Positions 1 through 6,927 of a stretch of 8,434 nucleotides of DNA are shown piece by piece. Position numbers and translations under genes: made by a program. This DNA comes from Gammaproteobacteria bacterium (GTDB lineage Bacteria > Pseudomonadota > Gammaproteobacteria > Eutrophobiales > Eutrophobiaceae): NCBI GenBank assembly GCA_009843675.1, contig VYCZ01000381.1:1-8434 (forward strand), in the 5' to 3' direction. How positions within the stretch are numbered: the stretch's first letter is position 1; every line of letters begins with the position of its first letter. The notes under the pieces were generated by a model. The model did not search any database. It saw nothing but the letters and a program-made list of their open reading frames with translations, and was not told the origin of the DNA.

Positions 1-1
1 G

Positions 2-1606
2 CGCTATTCCGTCATCACCAAGGGCGCATTGACGAATGCCATCGCCTGTTCCAATTCCGGCGGCCAGTTCGGCGGCGAACTGAAACTTGCCGGCTATGAT
101 CTGCTGATCCTGGAAGGCAGGGCGCCGGATCCCGTCTACCTCCATATCGAAAACGAACGGGTCCGCCTGCTGCCCGCCGGACACCTGTGGGGCAGGACCG
201 TATGGGAAACGGAAGAGATCATCAAGCAGGCCCACCAGGATCCGCTCATCCACCTTGCCTCGGTAGGGCCCAGCGCCGAATACGGTTGCCGGTTCGCCTG
301 CGTGGTCAATGACATGCACCGGGCCGCCGGGCGCTCCGGCGTGGGCGCGGTAATGGCATCGAAACACCTGAAATCCATTGCGGTAAGAGGCACCAGGGGG
401 CTCAGCGTGGCGGACCCGGAAGCCTTCATGCGGGTTGCGCACGACACTGCGCACGCCATGCGGGAAGACGCCGGACGCAAGGGACTGACCGGGCAGGGCA
501 CCATCGCCATGATGGACACCACCAATGTCTACGGGTCGCTGCCCACCCGGAACTTCCGCGAGGTCCAGTTCGAAGGCGCCGACAAGATAAACCTGGGCGC
601 GATGCAGACCCCCAAAGAGAACGGCCACACCAACCTCATCACCAACAGCGCCTGTTTCGGCTGCACCATCGGTTGCGGGCGGGTCTGCCACATCGACCCG
701 GAACATTTCAGCGTCAAGGACAAGCCGCAATATCACGGCGCGTCCGGGGGACTCGAATACGAGACGGCCTATGCCCTGGGGTCCGCCGCGGGGGTTGCCG
801 ACATCGATGCCGCCACCTATTGCGGTTTCCTGTGCAACGAATACGGCATGGACCCCATTTCCCTGGGCGGTTCCATCTCCGCAGCCATGGAACTGTTCGA
901 TATCGGCGCGATCGATGAATCGGTGACCGGCGGCATCAAGCTGGAATTCGGTTCCGCCGAGGCCTTCTGCGCAATGACGGAAGCCGTCGCCAGGGGAGAA
1001 GGATTTGGGCGGGATGTGGGCATGGGCTCGAAGCTGCTGTGCGAGAAGTACGGCCACCCCGAACTTTCCATGGCGGTCAAGGGCCAGGAATTCGCCGCCT
1101 ATGACGGACGCGGCATGCAGGGCATGGGCCTGGGATATGCCACCAGCAACCGGGGCGCCTGCCACCTGCGGGCCAGCCCGTTCGAGGATGATTTCACTAC
1201 CCTGGAAATAGGCGGCAAGGCTCAAGTGGTCAAGGAATCACAGGACATGATCGCTGCGGTCGATTCCAGCGGGTTATGCCTGTTCTCCGGTTTCGCCGGT
1301 TTTTCCCATGAACTCGTTGCCGAGCACATCAACGCCGCCTGTGCGGGGAACTGGGATCTCAAGCGCTTGCAGGAGATAGGGGAACGTATCTGGAACCTGG
1401 AACGGCAGTTCAACCTGGCCGCCGGCCTGACCGGCAAGGACGATACCCTGCCGCCAAGGATCCTGACGGAACCGGCGCCGAGCGGCGTCGGCAAGGGACA
1501 GGTATGCCGCCTGGGCGAGATGCTGCCGAAATATTATGAACTGCGCGGCTGGAGCGAGGCCGGCGTGCCCGCTCCGGAAACCCTGGAACGACTCGGGATC
1601 AGTTGA
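2..1606 (+). CDS. Aldehyde:ferredoxin oxidoreductase (tungsten-type AOR), 5'-truncated by window edge
   Basis: The family oxidises aldehydes to carboxylic acids in the cytoplasm, passing electrons to ferredoxin through a tungsto-bispyranopterin and one [4Fe-4S] cluster. The frame is open from base 2 (RYSVITKGALTNAIACSNSG), so the TTG at 29 is internal, not a start. Numbering from that TTG codon as 1, the pterin-binding stretch RAAGRSGVGAVMASKHLK lies at 98-115. The cluster ligands are Cys209, Cys212 and Cys216 (C-x2-C-x3-C), with a fourth at Cys417 in DSSGLC. A GLEYET segment (242-247) and a GACHLR segment (376-381) match the active-site regions that hold Glu313 and His448 in Pyrococcus furiosus AOR. 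Aligning the cysteines with P. furiosus (288, 291, 295, 494) puts the missing N-terminus at roughly 70 residues. The stop at 1604-1606 overlaps the convergent glycosylase gene. Family assignment is firm. The substrate, and tungsten rather than molybdenum, are inferred from the family. Confidence 0.95.
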   Translation, partial: RYSVITKGALTNAIACSNSGGQFGGELKLAGYDLLILEGRAPDPVYLHIENERVRLLPAGHLWGRTVWETEEIIKQAHQDPLIHLASVGPSAEYGCRFACVVNDMHRAAGRSGVGAVMASKHLKSIAVRGTRGLSVADPEAFMRVAHDTAHAMREDAGRKGLTGQGTIAMMDTTNVYGSLPTRNFREVQFEGADKINLGAMQTPKENGHTNLITNSACFGCTIGCGRVCHIDPEHFSVKDKPQYHGASGGLEYETAYALGSAAGVADIDAATYCGFLCNEYGMDPISLGGSISAAMELFDIGAIDESVTGGIKLEFGSAEAFCAMTEAVARGEGFGRDVGMGSKLLCEKYGHPELSMAVKGQEFAAYDGRGMQGMGLGYATSNRGACHLRASPFEDDFTTLEIGGKAQVVKESQDMIAAVDSSGLCLFSGFAGFSHELVAEHINAACAGNWDLKRLQEIGERIWNLERQFNLAAGLTGKDDTLPPRILTEPAPSGVGKGQVCRLGEMLPKYYELRGWSEAGVPAPETLERLGIS

Positions 1607-2240
1607 CCGGCGCTTCCACCGCGCAATGTCGGCAACGGTCGTCGTTGGTACACTTTTCCTTGGCGTGCCTGACTATCAGCGCGTGGTACTCATTATATAA
1701 CCTGTGATCCGGAGCAAGACAGGCTTCGAACATCTGCCGCAGGGTTTCATAGTCCTCCTGGCCCCCAGCCATCCCAAGCTTTTTCAACAGGCGGCGGGTG
1801 TAGCTGTCTATGACAAACACGGGCCGATCAAAAGCGTAAAGCAAAATATCATCTGCCGTTTCAGGACCAACGCCGTTTATCGATAAAAGGGACTGTCTCA
1901 ACCTATCGGTATCCCATTCAGACAGGGCATCCAGACCGCCCCGCGATTGCAGCCAGCCGCACAGGTTCTTCAGGCGCATGGCCTTCACGTTGAAAAAGCC
2001 GGAAGACCTGATCAGTCCGGCAAGATCATCCTGGGGCAACGCGGCAATACGAGCCAGATCAAGATTCCCTGTCGCTTTCAAGCTGGTGATTGCTCTTTCG
2101 ACATTCTTCCAACTGGTGTTCTGGGTCAGCACGGCGCCCACGATCACCTCGAATGGGGATTCTGCCGGCCACCAGTGTTGTGGGCCGTAAGCGTTATACA
2201 GGCGCTCGTACAGCGCAATCAATTTGTCGCAGTGGTTCAT
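1599..2240 (-). CDS. HhH-GPD DNA glycosylase, MagIII/endonuclease III-like
   Basis: This is a 213-residue base-excision repair glycosylase that would flip out and remove a damaged base. The helix-hairpin-helix is at about 119-131 (LSINGVGPETADD) and the catalytic Asp of the GPD loop is Asp145 (VIDSYT). The position of the Nth lyase lysine (Lys120 in E. coli) is Glu127, so a monofunctional glycosylase without beta-lyase activity is expected. GAVLTQNT (35-42), SSGFFNVKAMRL (79-90) and LLKKLG (151-156) resemble Helicobacter pylori 3-methyladenine glycosylase MagIII more than Nth. The tail has Cys197, Cys203 and Cys206, but position 212, where the fourth [4Fe-4S] ligand would be, is Val, and the first spacing is x5 instead of x6. 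The ATG at 2240 has no clear Shine-Dalgarno sequence. The gene overlaps the AOR gene tail to tail and is divergent from gluQ. The HhH-GPD family is certain; substrate specificity is inferred. Confidence 0.9.
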   Translation of the reverse strand: MNHCDKLIALYERLYNAYGPQHWWPAESPFEVIVGAVLTQNTSWKNVERAITSLKATGNLDLARIAALPQDDLAGLIRSSGFFNVKAMRLKNLCGWLQSRGGLDALSEWDTDRLRQSLLSINGVGPETADDILLYAFDRPVFVIDSYTRRLLKKLGMAGGQEDYETLRQMFEACLAPDHRLYNEYHALIVRHAKEKCTNDDRCRHCAVEAPVN

Positions 2241-2269
2241 TTATTATATTTTAATCAGCGGAAACTGCC

Positions 2270-2295
2270 GGGGACAGATTTATAAATCTGTCCCC
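2270..2295. repeat. Perfect 26-bp palindrome (REP-like)
   Basis: The half-site GGGGACAGATTTA is followed at once by its exact reverse complement, giving 13-bp arms with no spacer. It lies 29 bp upstream of the glycosylase start codon and 34 bp upstream of gluQ. From memory, closely similar sequences occur as dispersed intergenic repeats in many gammaproteobacteria, often beside Y1/REP-associated transposases. No such transposase is in this window. A site for a dimeric regulator, given the divergent spacer, is the alternative. Confidence 0.8.
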
Positions 2296-2306
2296 AATAA
2301 TCCGGA

Positions 2307-2333
2307 CATCCTGTATATCCTGTCCATCCATGT
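2307..2333 (+). repeat. Three 9-bp tandem units overlapping the gluQ start
   Basis: The units are catcctgta, tatcctgtc and catccatgt; the first two share ATCCTGT and the third is diverged. The third unit contains the gluQ ATG (2330-2332). Similar ATCCTGT-rich strings are recalled as common intergenic repeats. Their presence here leaves gluQ without a recognisable Shine-Dalgarno sequence. Confidence 0.5.
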
Positions 2334-3193
2334 TAAACACATCTTACACAGGCCGCTTTGCCCCTACTCCCAGCGGCCCGCTCCATTTCGGTTCCATCGT
2401 TGCGGCGCTGGCAAGCTACCTTGACGCCCGCCATCACGGCGGCAGGTGGTTGCTGAGGATTGAGGATATCGATACGCCGCGGGTGCGCAGGGGAGCCGAC
2501 AGGAAGATCATCGATACCCTGGAAATCCTGGGGCTGGAATGGGACGGCGACATTGTTTACCAGAGCGAGCGCATCGATCACTACCAACGGGCGCTGGCGC
2601 TGTTGCGGGATAAAGACCTGTTGTACCGCTGTTATTGCCCCAGGCGACTTACCAAAGGCAAACCCTACCCGGGCACCTGCAGGGCGCGTGAAGAAATACC
2701 CGGGAAACCTTATGCCTTACGGGTAAAAACATCGCAACAGCCCGTCAGCTTCGCCGATGCAATCCAAGGCCGCCTGGCAGGACGGTTGATCGAATTGACC
2801 GGTGATTTCATCCTGCGCCGCTCGGACGGCCTCATCGCCTACAACCTGGCAGTGGTTGTTGACGATGCCGCCCAGGGGGTCACCCACATAGTGCGCGGCG
2901 CCGACCTGCTCGACACCACCTTCAACCAGGTGTACCTGCAATCCGTTCTCAACCTGCCGGCGCCGGGGTATGCCCACCACCCGCTTGTCCTGGATGAGCG
3001 CGGAAAGAAGGTCAGCAAACAGGACGGGGCGACGGACGTGCTGGCGGGCGCCTCCCCTGAAACGGTGCTGCTTCAATCATTGGGTTTTTTGGGGCAGAAC
3101 CCTGACCAGGAACTGAAAGGAGCCGGCAAGCGGGACATCCTGGCCTGGGCCATCGACCACTGGACAATCGAAGGTGTCCGCAGTTCAATATGA
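2330..3193 (+). CDS. gluQ: Glutamyl-Q tRNA(Asp) synthetase
   Basis: GluQ (YadB) is a cytoplasmic paralogue of the glutamyl-tRNA synthetase catalytic domain. It activates glutamate and attaches it to the queuosine base at position 34 of tRNA(Asp), not to the tRNA 3' end. The class I signature is at 9-22 (RFAPTPSGPLHFGS, with HFGS as the HIGH equivalent), followed by LRIEDIDTPR (42-51). Cys101, Cys103 and Cys117 lie in the zinc-binding insertion. The KMSKS equivalent is KKVSKQ (226-231). At 287 residues it lacks an anticodon-binding domain, as expected for GluQ and unlike GltX of about 470 residues. The ATG at 2330 gives an N-terminus matching E. coli GluQ, but no Shine-Dalgarno sequence is visible. 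In many gammaproteobacteria the gene follows dksA; here it is divergent from a glycosylase gene and 40 bp upstream of a molybdoenzyme gene. Confidence 0.95.
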   Translation: MLNTSYTGRFAPTPSGPLHFGSIVAALASYLDARHHGGRWLLRIEDIDTPRVRRGADRKIIDTLEILGLEWDGDIVYQSERIDHYQRALALLRDKDLLYRCYCPRRLTKGKPYPGTCRAREEIPGKPYALRVKTSQQPVSFADAIQGRLAGRLIELTGDFILRRSDGLIAYNLAVVVDDAAQGVTHIVRGADLLDTTFNQVYLQSVLNLPAPGYAHHPLVLDERGKKVSKQDGATDVLAGASPETVLLQSLGFLGQNPDQELKGAGKRDILAWAIDHWTIEGVRSSI

Positions 3194-3233
3194 GTGTATA
3201 GTAGTGCGGTTAACCAGATACCAATGATCATAT

Positions 3234-5582
3234 ATGCACGCGCAAGCCGAACAACAGCATAAACTCGTCCCGGTAAGTTCCCACTGGGGCAATTACCTGG
3301 CGGAAGTCGCGCAGGACGAACTGGTTGCGATCCACCCCTACGCGTCCGACCCGGACCCCACGCCAATCGCCCAGTCACTGCTGAATGCAAAGGACGGGAA
3401 CGTGCGCATCCCGCAACCCATGATCCGGCACGGCTACCTGCAAAAACGCCATGACAGTGACGGCGCGCGGCGCGGGATCGAACCTTTTGTCCCGGTGTCG
3501 TGGGACACCGCGCTGGACATGGCGGCGAACGCCCTGGACCGGGTCAGGCAGGAGTTCGGCAATGAGGCGATATACGGCGGTTCCTATGGCTGGGCCAGCG
3601 CCGGCCGCTTCCACCACGCCAACGGCCAGTTGCACCGTTTCCTGAACACGGCAGGCGGTTACACCCGTTCCATCAATTCCTACTCGACTTCCGCCGCAGA
3701 AGTGATTATGCCTCACGTCCTGGGTATGAGTTTTCATGAATTGATGTTTCAGGCGCCCACCGTTGAGGACATGGTAAAACACACCAGGCTGGTCGTTTGT
3801 TTCGGCGGCATTGCCATGAAGAACACCCAGATCATGGCAGGCGGCCTGGGCGCGCACACCGCCGGGGAGCAACTGCAGGATCTGAAACAGGCCGGGGTAA
3901 GGTTTGTGAACGTCAGCCCGGTGAAAGATGACATGGCGCATTATCTTGATGCCGAATGGTGGCCGTGCCGGCCCAACAGTGACGTTGCCGTCATGCTGGG
4001 GATCGCCCATACACTGGTAACTGACAATCTTCATGACAGGCAGTTTCTCGACTCGTACTGCACGGGGTTCGACCGTTTTCTGCCCTACCTGACGGGCGAG
4101 GAGGACGGGATTGCCAAGGACGCCCGCTGGGCGGCGCAACTGGCCGGGATACCTGCCGAAAGAATCGAAGCAATCGCAAGGCAGATGGCAGCCGAACGCA
4201 GCCTGATCGGCATAAGCTGGTCGTTGCAGCGCAGCGAATTCGGTGAACAGTCCTACTGGATGGCGACCCTGTTGAGCGCCCTGCTCGGTTACGTGGGCCT
4301 GCCCGGCGGCGGTGTCGCCTATGGCTACGGCTCCGTACACAATATCGGATTTGCCGGACGGCGCCTGCCCAATTACAAGACGGCCGCATTGCCCCAGGGC
4401 AGGAATGCCGTTGACACATTTATCCCGGTGGCCAGGATAGCCGACATGCTGTTACATCCGGGTGAACCGTTTGATTATAACGGGCAGTCCCTGAACTATC
4501 CCGACATTCGCCTCATTTACTGGGCCGGCGGCAACCCGTTCCATCACCACCAGGATTTGAACCGCCTGCGCCGGGCCTGGGCAAAACCGGAAACCATCAT
4601 CGTCAACGAACCGTTCTGGACGGCGACAGCCAGGTATGCCGATATTGTTTTTCCGTCGACGACGCCTTTGGAACGCAATGACGTCAGCATCAGCCCCTAC
4701 GATTGTCATCTTACTCCCATGCCCTGCGCGGTCCCGCGTTTCGGCCAGTCAAGGGACGACTACGATATCTTTACCGGCCTGGCACAGCGGCTCGGCGTGG
4801 AACCGGAGTTTACAGACGGCAAAAATGAGATGGAATGGTTAAGGCACTTATATAACGCGACCCGGGACGCGGCAAACGGCCTCAATGTATCCCTGCCGGA
4901 ATTTGATGATTTCTGGGCCGGCCGGCAGATTTCGGTCCATGACCAGACGCCGGACAGCGTGTTCACGCTTGAGAAATTCCGTTCCGACCCGCAGGCGAAC
5001 CCACTGGATACGCCTTCGGGGAGGGTCGAGTTGTATTCGGAGAAAATTGCAGGATTTAACTACGACGACTGCGCGGGTCATCCGAAATGGTACGACAAGC
5101 AGGAATGGCTGGGAAGCGAGCGGGCAGCGGACTACCCGTTGCATTTGATCTCCAATCAACCGAAGACCCGCTTGCACAGTCAGTATGATCACGGCATTAC
5201 CAGCCGTAACGCCAAGATCAAGGGACGTGCGCCGGCCAGGATGAACCCGCTTGATGCGGCGGAACGGAATATCAGGGATGGTGACATCATTCGCTTGTTC
5301 AACGACCGCGGCGCGTGCCTGGCCGGAGTCATCCTCACAGAAAACCTGCGGCCCGGCGTGGTCGAACTGGAAACCGGCGCCTGGTATGACCCGCAGGACC
5401 CCACTGACCCCATGTCCCTTGAAGTACACGGCAACCCTAATGCCCTGACACGCGACGCCGGCACATCGAAACTGGCCCAAGGGCCCAGTGCCCACAGTTG
5501 CCTCGTTCAAGTGGAGAAATTTACCGGGGAACTGCCGGCGATCCGGGTGTTTTCACAACCTGCTATTATCAGCCATTCTTGA
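3234..5582 (+). CDS. Cytoplasmic bis-MGD molybdoenzyme, BisC/DMSO reductase family S- or N-oxide reductase
   Basis: This complete 782-residue protein aligns end to end with E. coli biotin sulfoxide reductase BisC (777 residues). The family reduces S-oxides or N-oxides at a molybdenum bound by two molybdopterin guanine dinucleotides. There is no twin-arginine or Sec signal peptide, so a cytoplasmic place is expected. No N-terminal cysteine cluster is present, consistent with the family's lack of Fe-S. Tyr118 and Trp120 in GGSYGW match Tyr114 and Trp116 of Rhodobacter DMSO reductase. Ser151 in YSTSAAEVIMP, 33 residues after Tyr118, matches the Mo-ligand Ser147. GGNPFHHHQDLNRL corresponds to the GGANFTHHQDTNRL segment of BisC. 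The C-terminal cofactor-binding domain runs from about 640 (HSQYDHG from 648) to 765. No clear Shine-Dalgarno sequence precedes the ATG, and no partner subunit or chaperone is adjacent. The substrate (biotin sulfoxide, methionine sulfoxide, TMAO or other) cannot be decided. Confidence 0.9.
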   Translation: MHAQAEQQHKLVPVSSHWGNYLAEVAQDELVAIHPYASDPDPTPIAQSLLNAKDGNVRIPQPMIRHGYLQKRHDSDGARRGIEPFVPVSWDTALDMAANALDRVRQEFGNEAIYGGSYGWASAGRFHHANGQLHRFLNTAGGYTRSINSYSTSAAEVIMPHVLGMSFHELMFQAPTVEDMVKHTRLVVCFGGIAMKNTQIMAGGLGAHTAGEQLQDLKQAGVRFVNVSPVKDDMAHYLDAEWWPCRPNSDVAVMLGIAHTLVTDNLHDRQFLDSYCTGFDRFLPYLTGEEDGIAKDARWAAQLAGIPAERIEAIARQMAAERSLIGISWSLQRSEFGEQSYWMATLLSALLGYVGLPGGGVAYGYGSVHNIGFAGRRLPNYKTAALPQGRNAVDTFIPVARIADMLLHPGEPFDYNGQSLNYPDIRLIYWAGGNPFHHHQDLNRLRRAWAKPETIIVNEPFWTATARYADIVFPSTTPLERNDVSISPYDCHLTPMPCAVPRFGQSRDDYDIFTGLAQRLGVEPEFTDGKNEMEWLRHLYNATRDAANGLNVSLPEFDDFWAGRQISVHDQTPDSVFTLEKFRSDPQANPLDTPSGRVELYSEKIAGFNYDDCAGHPKWYDKQEWLGSERAADYPLHLISNQPKTRLHSQYDHGITSRNAKIKGRAPARMNPLDAAERNIRDGDIIRLFNDRGACLAGVILTENLRPGVVELETGAWYDPQDPTDPMSLEVHGNPNALTRDAGTSKLAQGPSAHSCLVQVEKFTGELPAIRVFSQPAIISHS

Positions 5583-5606
5583 GAATGAAGGCACGACCAC
5601 CATTTT

Positions 5607-5702
5607 CGTCATGCCGGGCTTGACCCGGCATCCAGTGGAATACTGTGTCGCCTTTTGGGCGACCCATTATTTGACTGGATTCCGGCTTTCGCCGGAATGA
5701 CG
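5607..5702. repeat. Composite REP/BIME-like inverted element with three hairpins
   Basis: The ends are imperfect inverted repeats: CGTCATGCCGG on the left and CCGGAATGACG on the right. Inside are three hairpins. The left one is ATGCCGGG/CCCGGCAT (5611-5618 with 5624-5631). The centre one is GTCGCC/GGCGAC (5647-5652 with 5658-5663). The right one is ATTCCGGC/GCCGGAAT (5679-5686 with 5691-5698). A CCAGT/ACTGG pair flanks the middle part. This layout is recalled as a very common dispersed element of proteobacterial chromosomes. It fills most of the 133-bp gap between the molybdoenzyme and thiolase genes and could also weaken or end transcription from upstream. Confidence 0.85.
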
Positions 5703-5708
5703 AAGGAG
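5703..5708 (+). promoter_or_regulatory. Ribosome binding site of the thiolase gene
   Basis: AAGGAG lies 7 bases before the ATG at 5716, a near-consensus Shine-Dalgarno at good spacing that fixes the start. It begins at the base directly after the repeat element, so the element's right hairpin could sit next to the ribosome landing site. Confidence 0.8.
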
Positions 5709-5715
5709 TTTATTC

Positions 5716-6900
5716 ATGAATGATCAAATCATTATCGCCGGCATGGCCCGCACCCCCCAGGGCGGGTTGCAGGGCGACCTGTCGAGTGTGCCGGCTCCGC
5801 AGTTGGGCGCTACGGCCATCAAGGCCGCATTGGCCAGAGCCGGTATCGATCCGGCCGAGGTGGACGAGACCATCATGGGTTGTGTCCTGCCGGCAGGCCT
5901 GCGCCAGGCGCCGGCGCGCCAGGCTTCCATCGGCGCCGGCATACCGGTGAACACCGGGTGCACCACCGTCAACAAGATGTGCGGTTCGGCCATGAAAGCG
6001 GTGATGCTGGGCTTTGACGCCCTCCGGGCCGGTTCGGCTGATTGTATCGTCGCGGGCGGGATGGAGAGCATGAGCAATGCGCCGTACCTGGTGCTGAAAG
6101 CCCGCAGCGGCCTGCGCCTGGGTCACGGGGAAATGGTGGATCACATGTTCTTTGACGGCCTGGAGGATGCTTACGACCAGGGTAAGCTGATGGGGTCGTA
6201 CGCGGAGGACTGCGCCGGCAAATACGGTTTTACCCGGGAGATGCAGGATGCCTATGCCATCGAGTCGCTGACCCGCGCCCAGAACGCCATCAGGGACGGG
6301 AAATTCGACGAGGAAATAGAACCGGTCGTGGTCAAAACCCGGAAAGGGGAAGTGACCGTGGGCACCGACGAGCAACCGGGAAAGGCAAAAATCGACAAAA
6401 TCCCGACCCTGAAGCCTGCGTTCGCCAAAGACGGCACCGTGACGCCGGCCAATTCCAGTTCCATATCCGACGGCGCCGCGGCAGTGGTTTTACTCAGGGA
6501 GAGTGACGCAGTATCCCGCGCGGTAACGCCGTTGGCCGCCCTGCACGCTCATGCTACACATGCCCAGGAACCCGGCTGGTTCACCACCGCGCCGGTGGGC
6601 GCAATAAGAAAAGTGCTGGAAAAAACCGGCTGGACCGTAGCCGACGTGGACCTGTTTGAAGTGAACGAAGCCTTTGCCGTGGTGGCCATGGCGGCGATGC
6701 ACGACCTGCAGATTCCCCATGACAAGCTGAACGTGAACGGCGGCGCCTGCGCCCTGGGTCATCCCGTTGGCGCATCCGGCGCGCGCATCATGGTGACCCT
6801 GATTGCCGCGCTGAAAGACCGCGGCCTTAAACGCGGCGTAGCCGCCCTGTGCATAGGCGGCGGCGAAGCCACGGCAGTGGCCCTGGAATTGATTTCATAG
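5716..6900 (+). CDS. Thiolase, acetyl-CoA C-acetyltransferase type
   Basis: A 394-residue thiolase of usual length. The biosynthetic type joins two acetyl-CoA to acetoacetyl-CoA; the same fold also cleaves 3-ketoacyl-CoA in fatty acid breakdown. The acyl-carrying nucleophile is Cys89 in NKMCGSAMK. NEAFAV is followed by His349 in GHPVGASGAR and by the proton-donor Cys379 in CIGGGEA. These correspond to Cys89, His348 and Cys378 of the Zoogloea enzyme, so all catalytic residues are present. A strong Shine-Dalgarno sequence supports the ATG. The gene stands alone: a repeat element lies before it and a convergent transporter gene begins its tail 11 bp after it. Overall likeness is to AtoB/PhaA-type acetoacetyl-CoA thiolases; long-chain specificity cannot be excluded. 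No phaB, phaC or CoA-transferase gene is adjacent. Confidence 0.93.
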   Translation: MNDQIIIAGMARTPQGGLQGDLSSVPAPQLGATAIKAALARAGIDPAEVDETIMGCVLPAGLRQAPARQASIGAGIPVNTGCTTVNKMCGSAMKAVMLGFDALRAGSADCIVAGGMESMSNAPYLVLKARSGLRLGHGEMVDHMFFDGLEDAYDQGKLMGSYAEDCAGKYGFTREMQDAYAIESLTRAQNAIRDGKFDEEIEPVVVKTRKGEVTVGTDEQPGKAKIDKIPTLKPAFAKDGTVTPANSSSISDGAAAVVLLRESDAVSRAVTPLAALHAHATHAQEPGWFTTAPVGAIRKVLEKTGWTVADVDLFEVNEAFAVVAMAAMHDLQIPHDKLNVNGGACALGHPVGASGARIMVTLIAALKDRGLKRGVAALCIGGGEATAVALELIS

Positions 6901-6906
6901 TCATCA

Positions 6907-6927
6907 GCGGATTAATCCTTTATCCGC
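6907..6927. terminator. Possible bidirectional hairpin between convergent genes
   Basis: GCGGAT (6907-6912) pairs with ATCCGC (6922-6927) around a 9-base loop, just after the thiolase stop and across the transporter stop. The stem is only 6 bp and no T-run follows on either strand, so a terminator role is a weak inference from position. Confidence 0.2.

Noticed and set aside
2243..2248. TATAAT on the minus strand just before the glycosylase ATG
   Set aside because: There is no -35 box at suitable spacing, and transcription from it would start inside the first codons. It would require a TTG start at codon 7, so it is probably chance in an AT-rich patch.
3375..4340. 321-codon open frame on the minus strand inside the molybdoenzyme gene
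   Set aside because: It lies antisense to a strongly conserved gene, its translation shows no recognisable domain, and GC-rich codon bias easily opens such frames.
4848..5510. 220-codon minus-strand open frame
   Set aside because: Antisense shadow of the molybdoenzyme C-terminal domain, with no family features.
5574..5587. CATTCT/AGAATG inverted repeat around the molybdoenzyme stop codon
   Set aside because: The arms are six bases with a two-base gap, too tight for a stable hairpin and short enough to be chance.
5710..6375. 221-codon minus-strand open frame
   Set aside because: Antisense shadow of the thiolase N-terminal half, His- and Arg-rich with no domain pattern.
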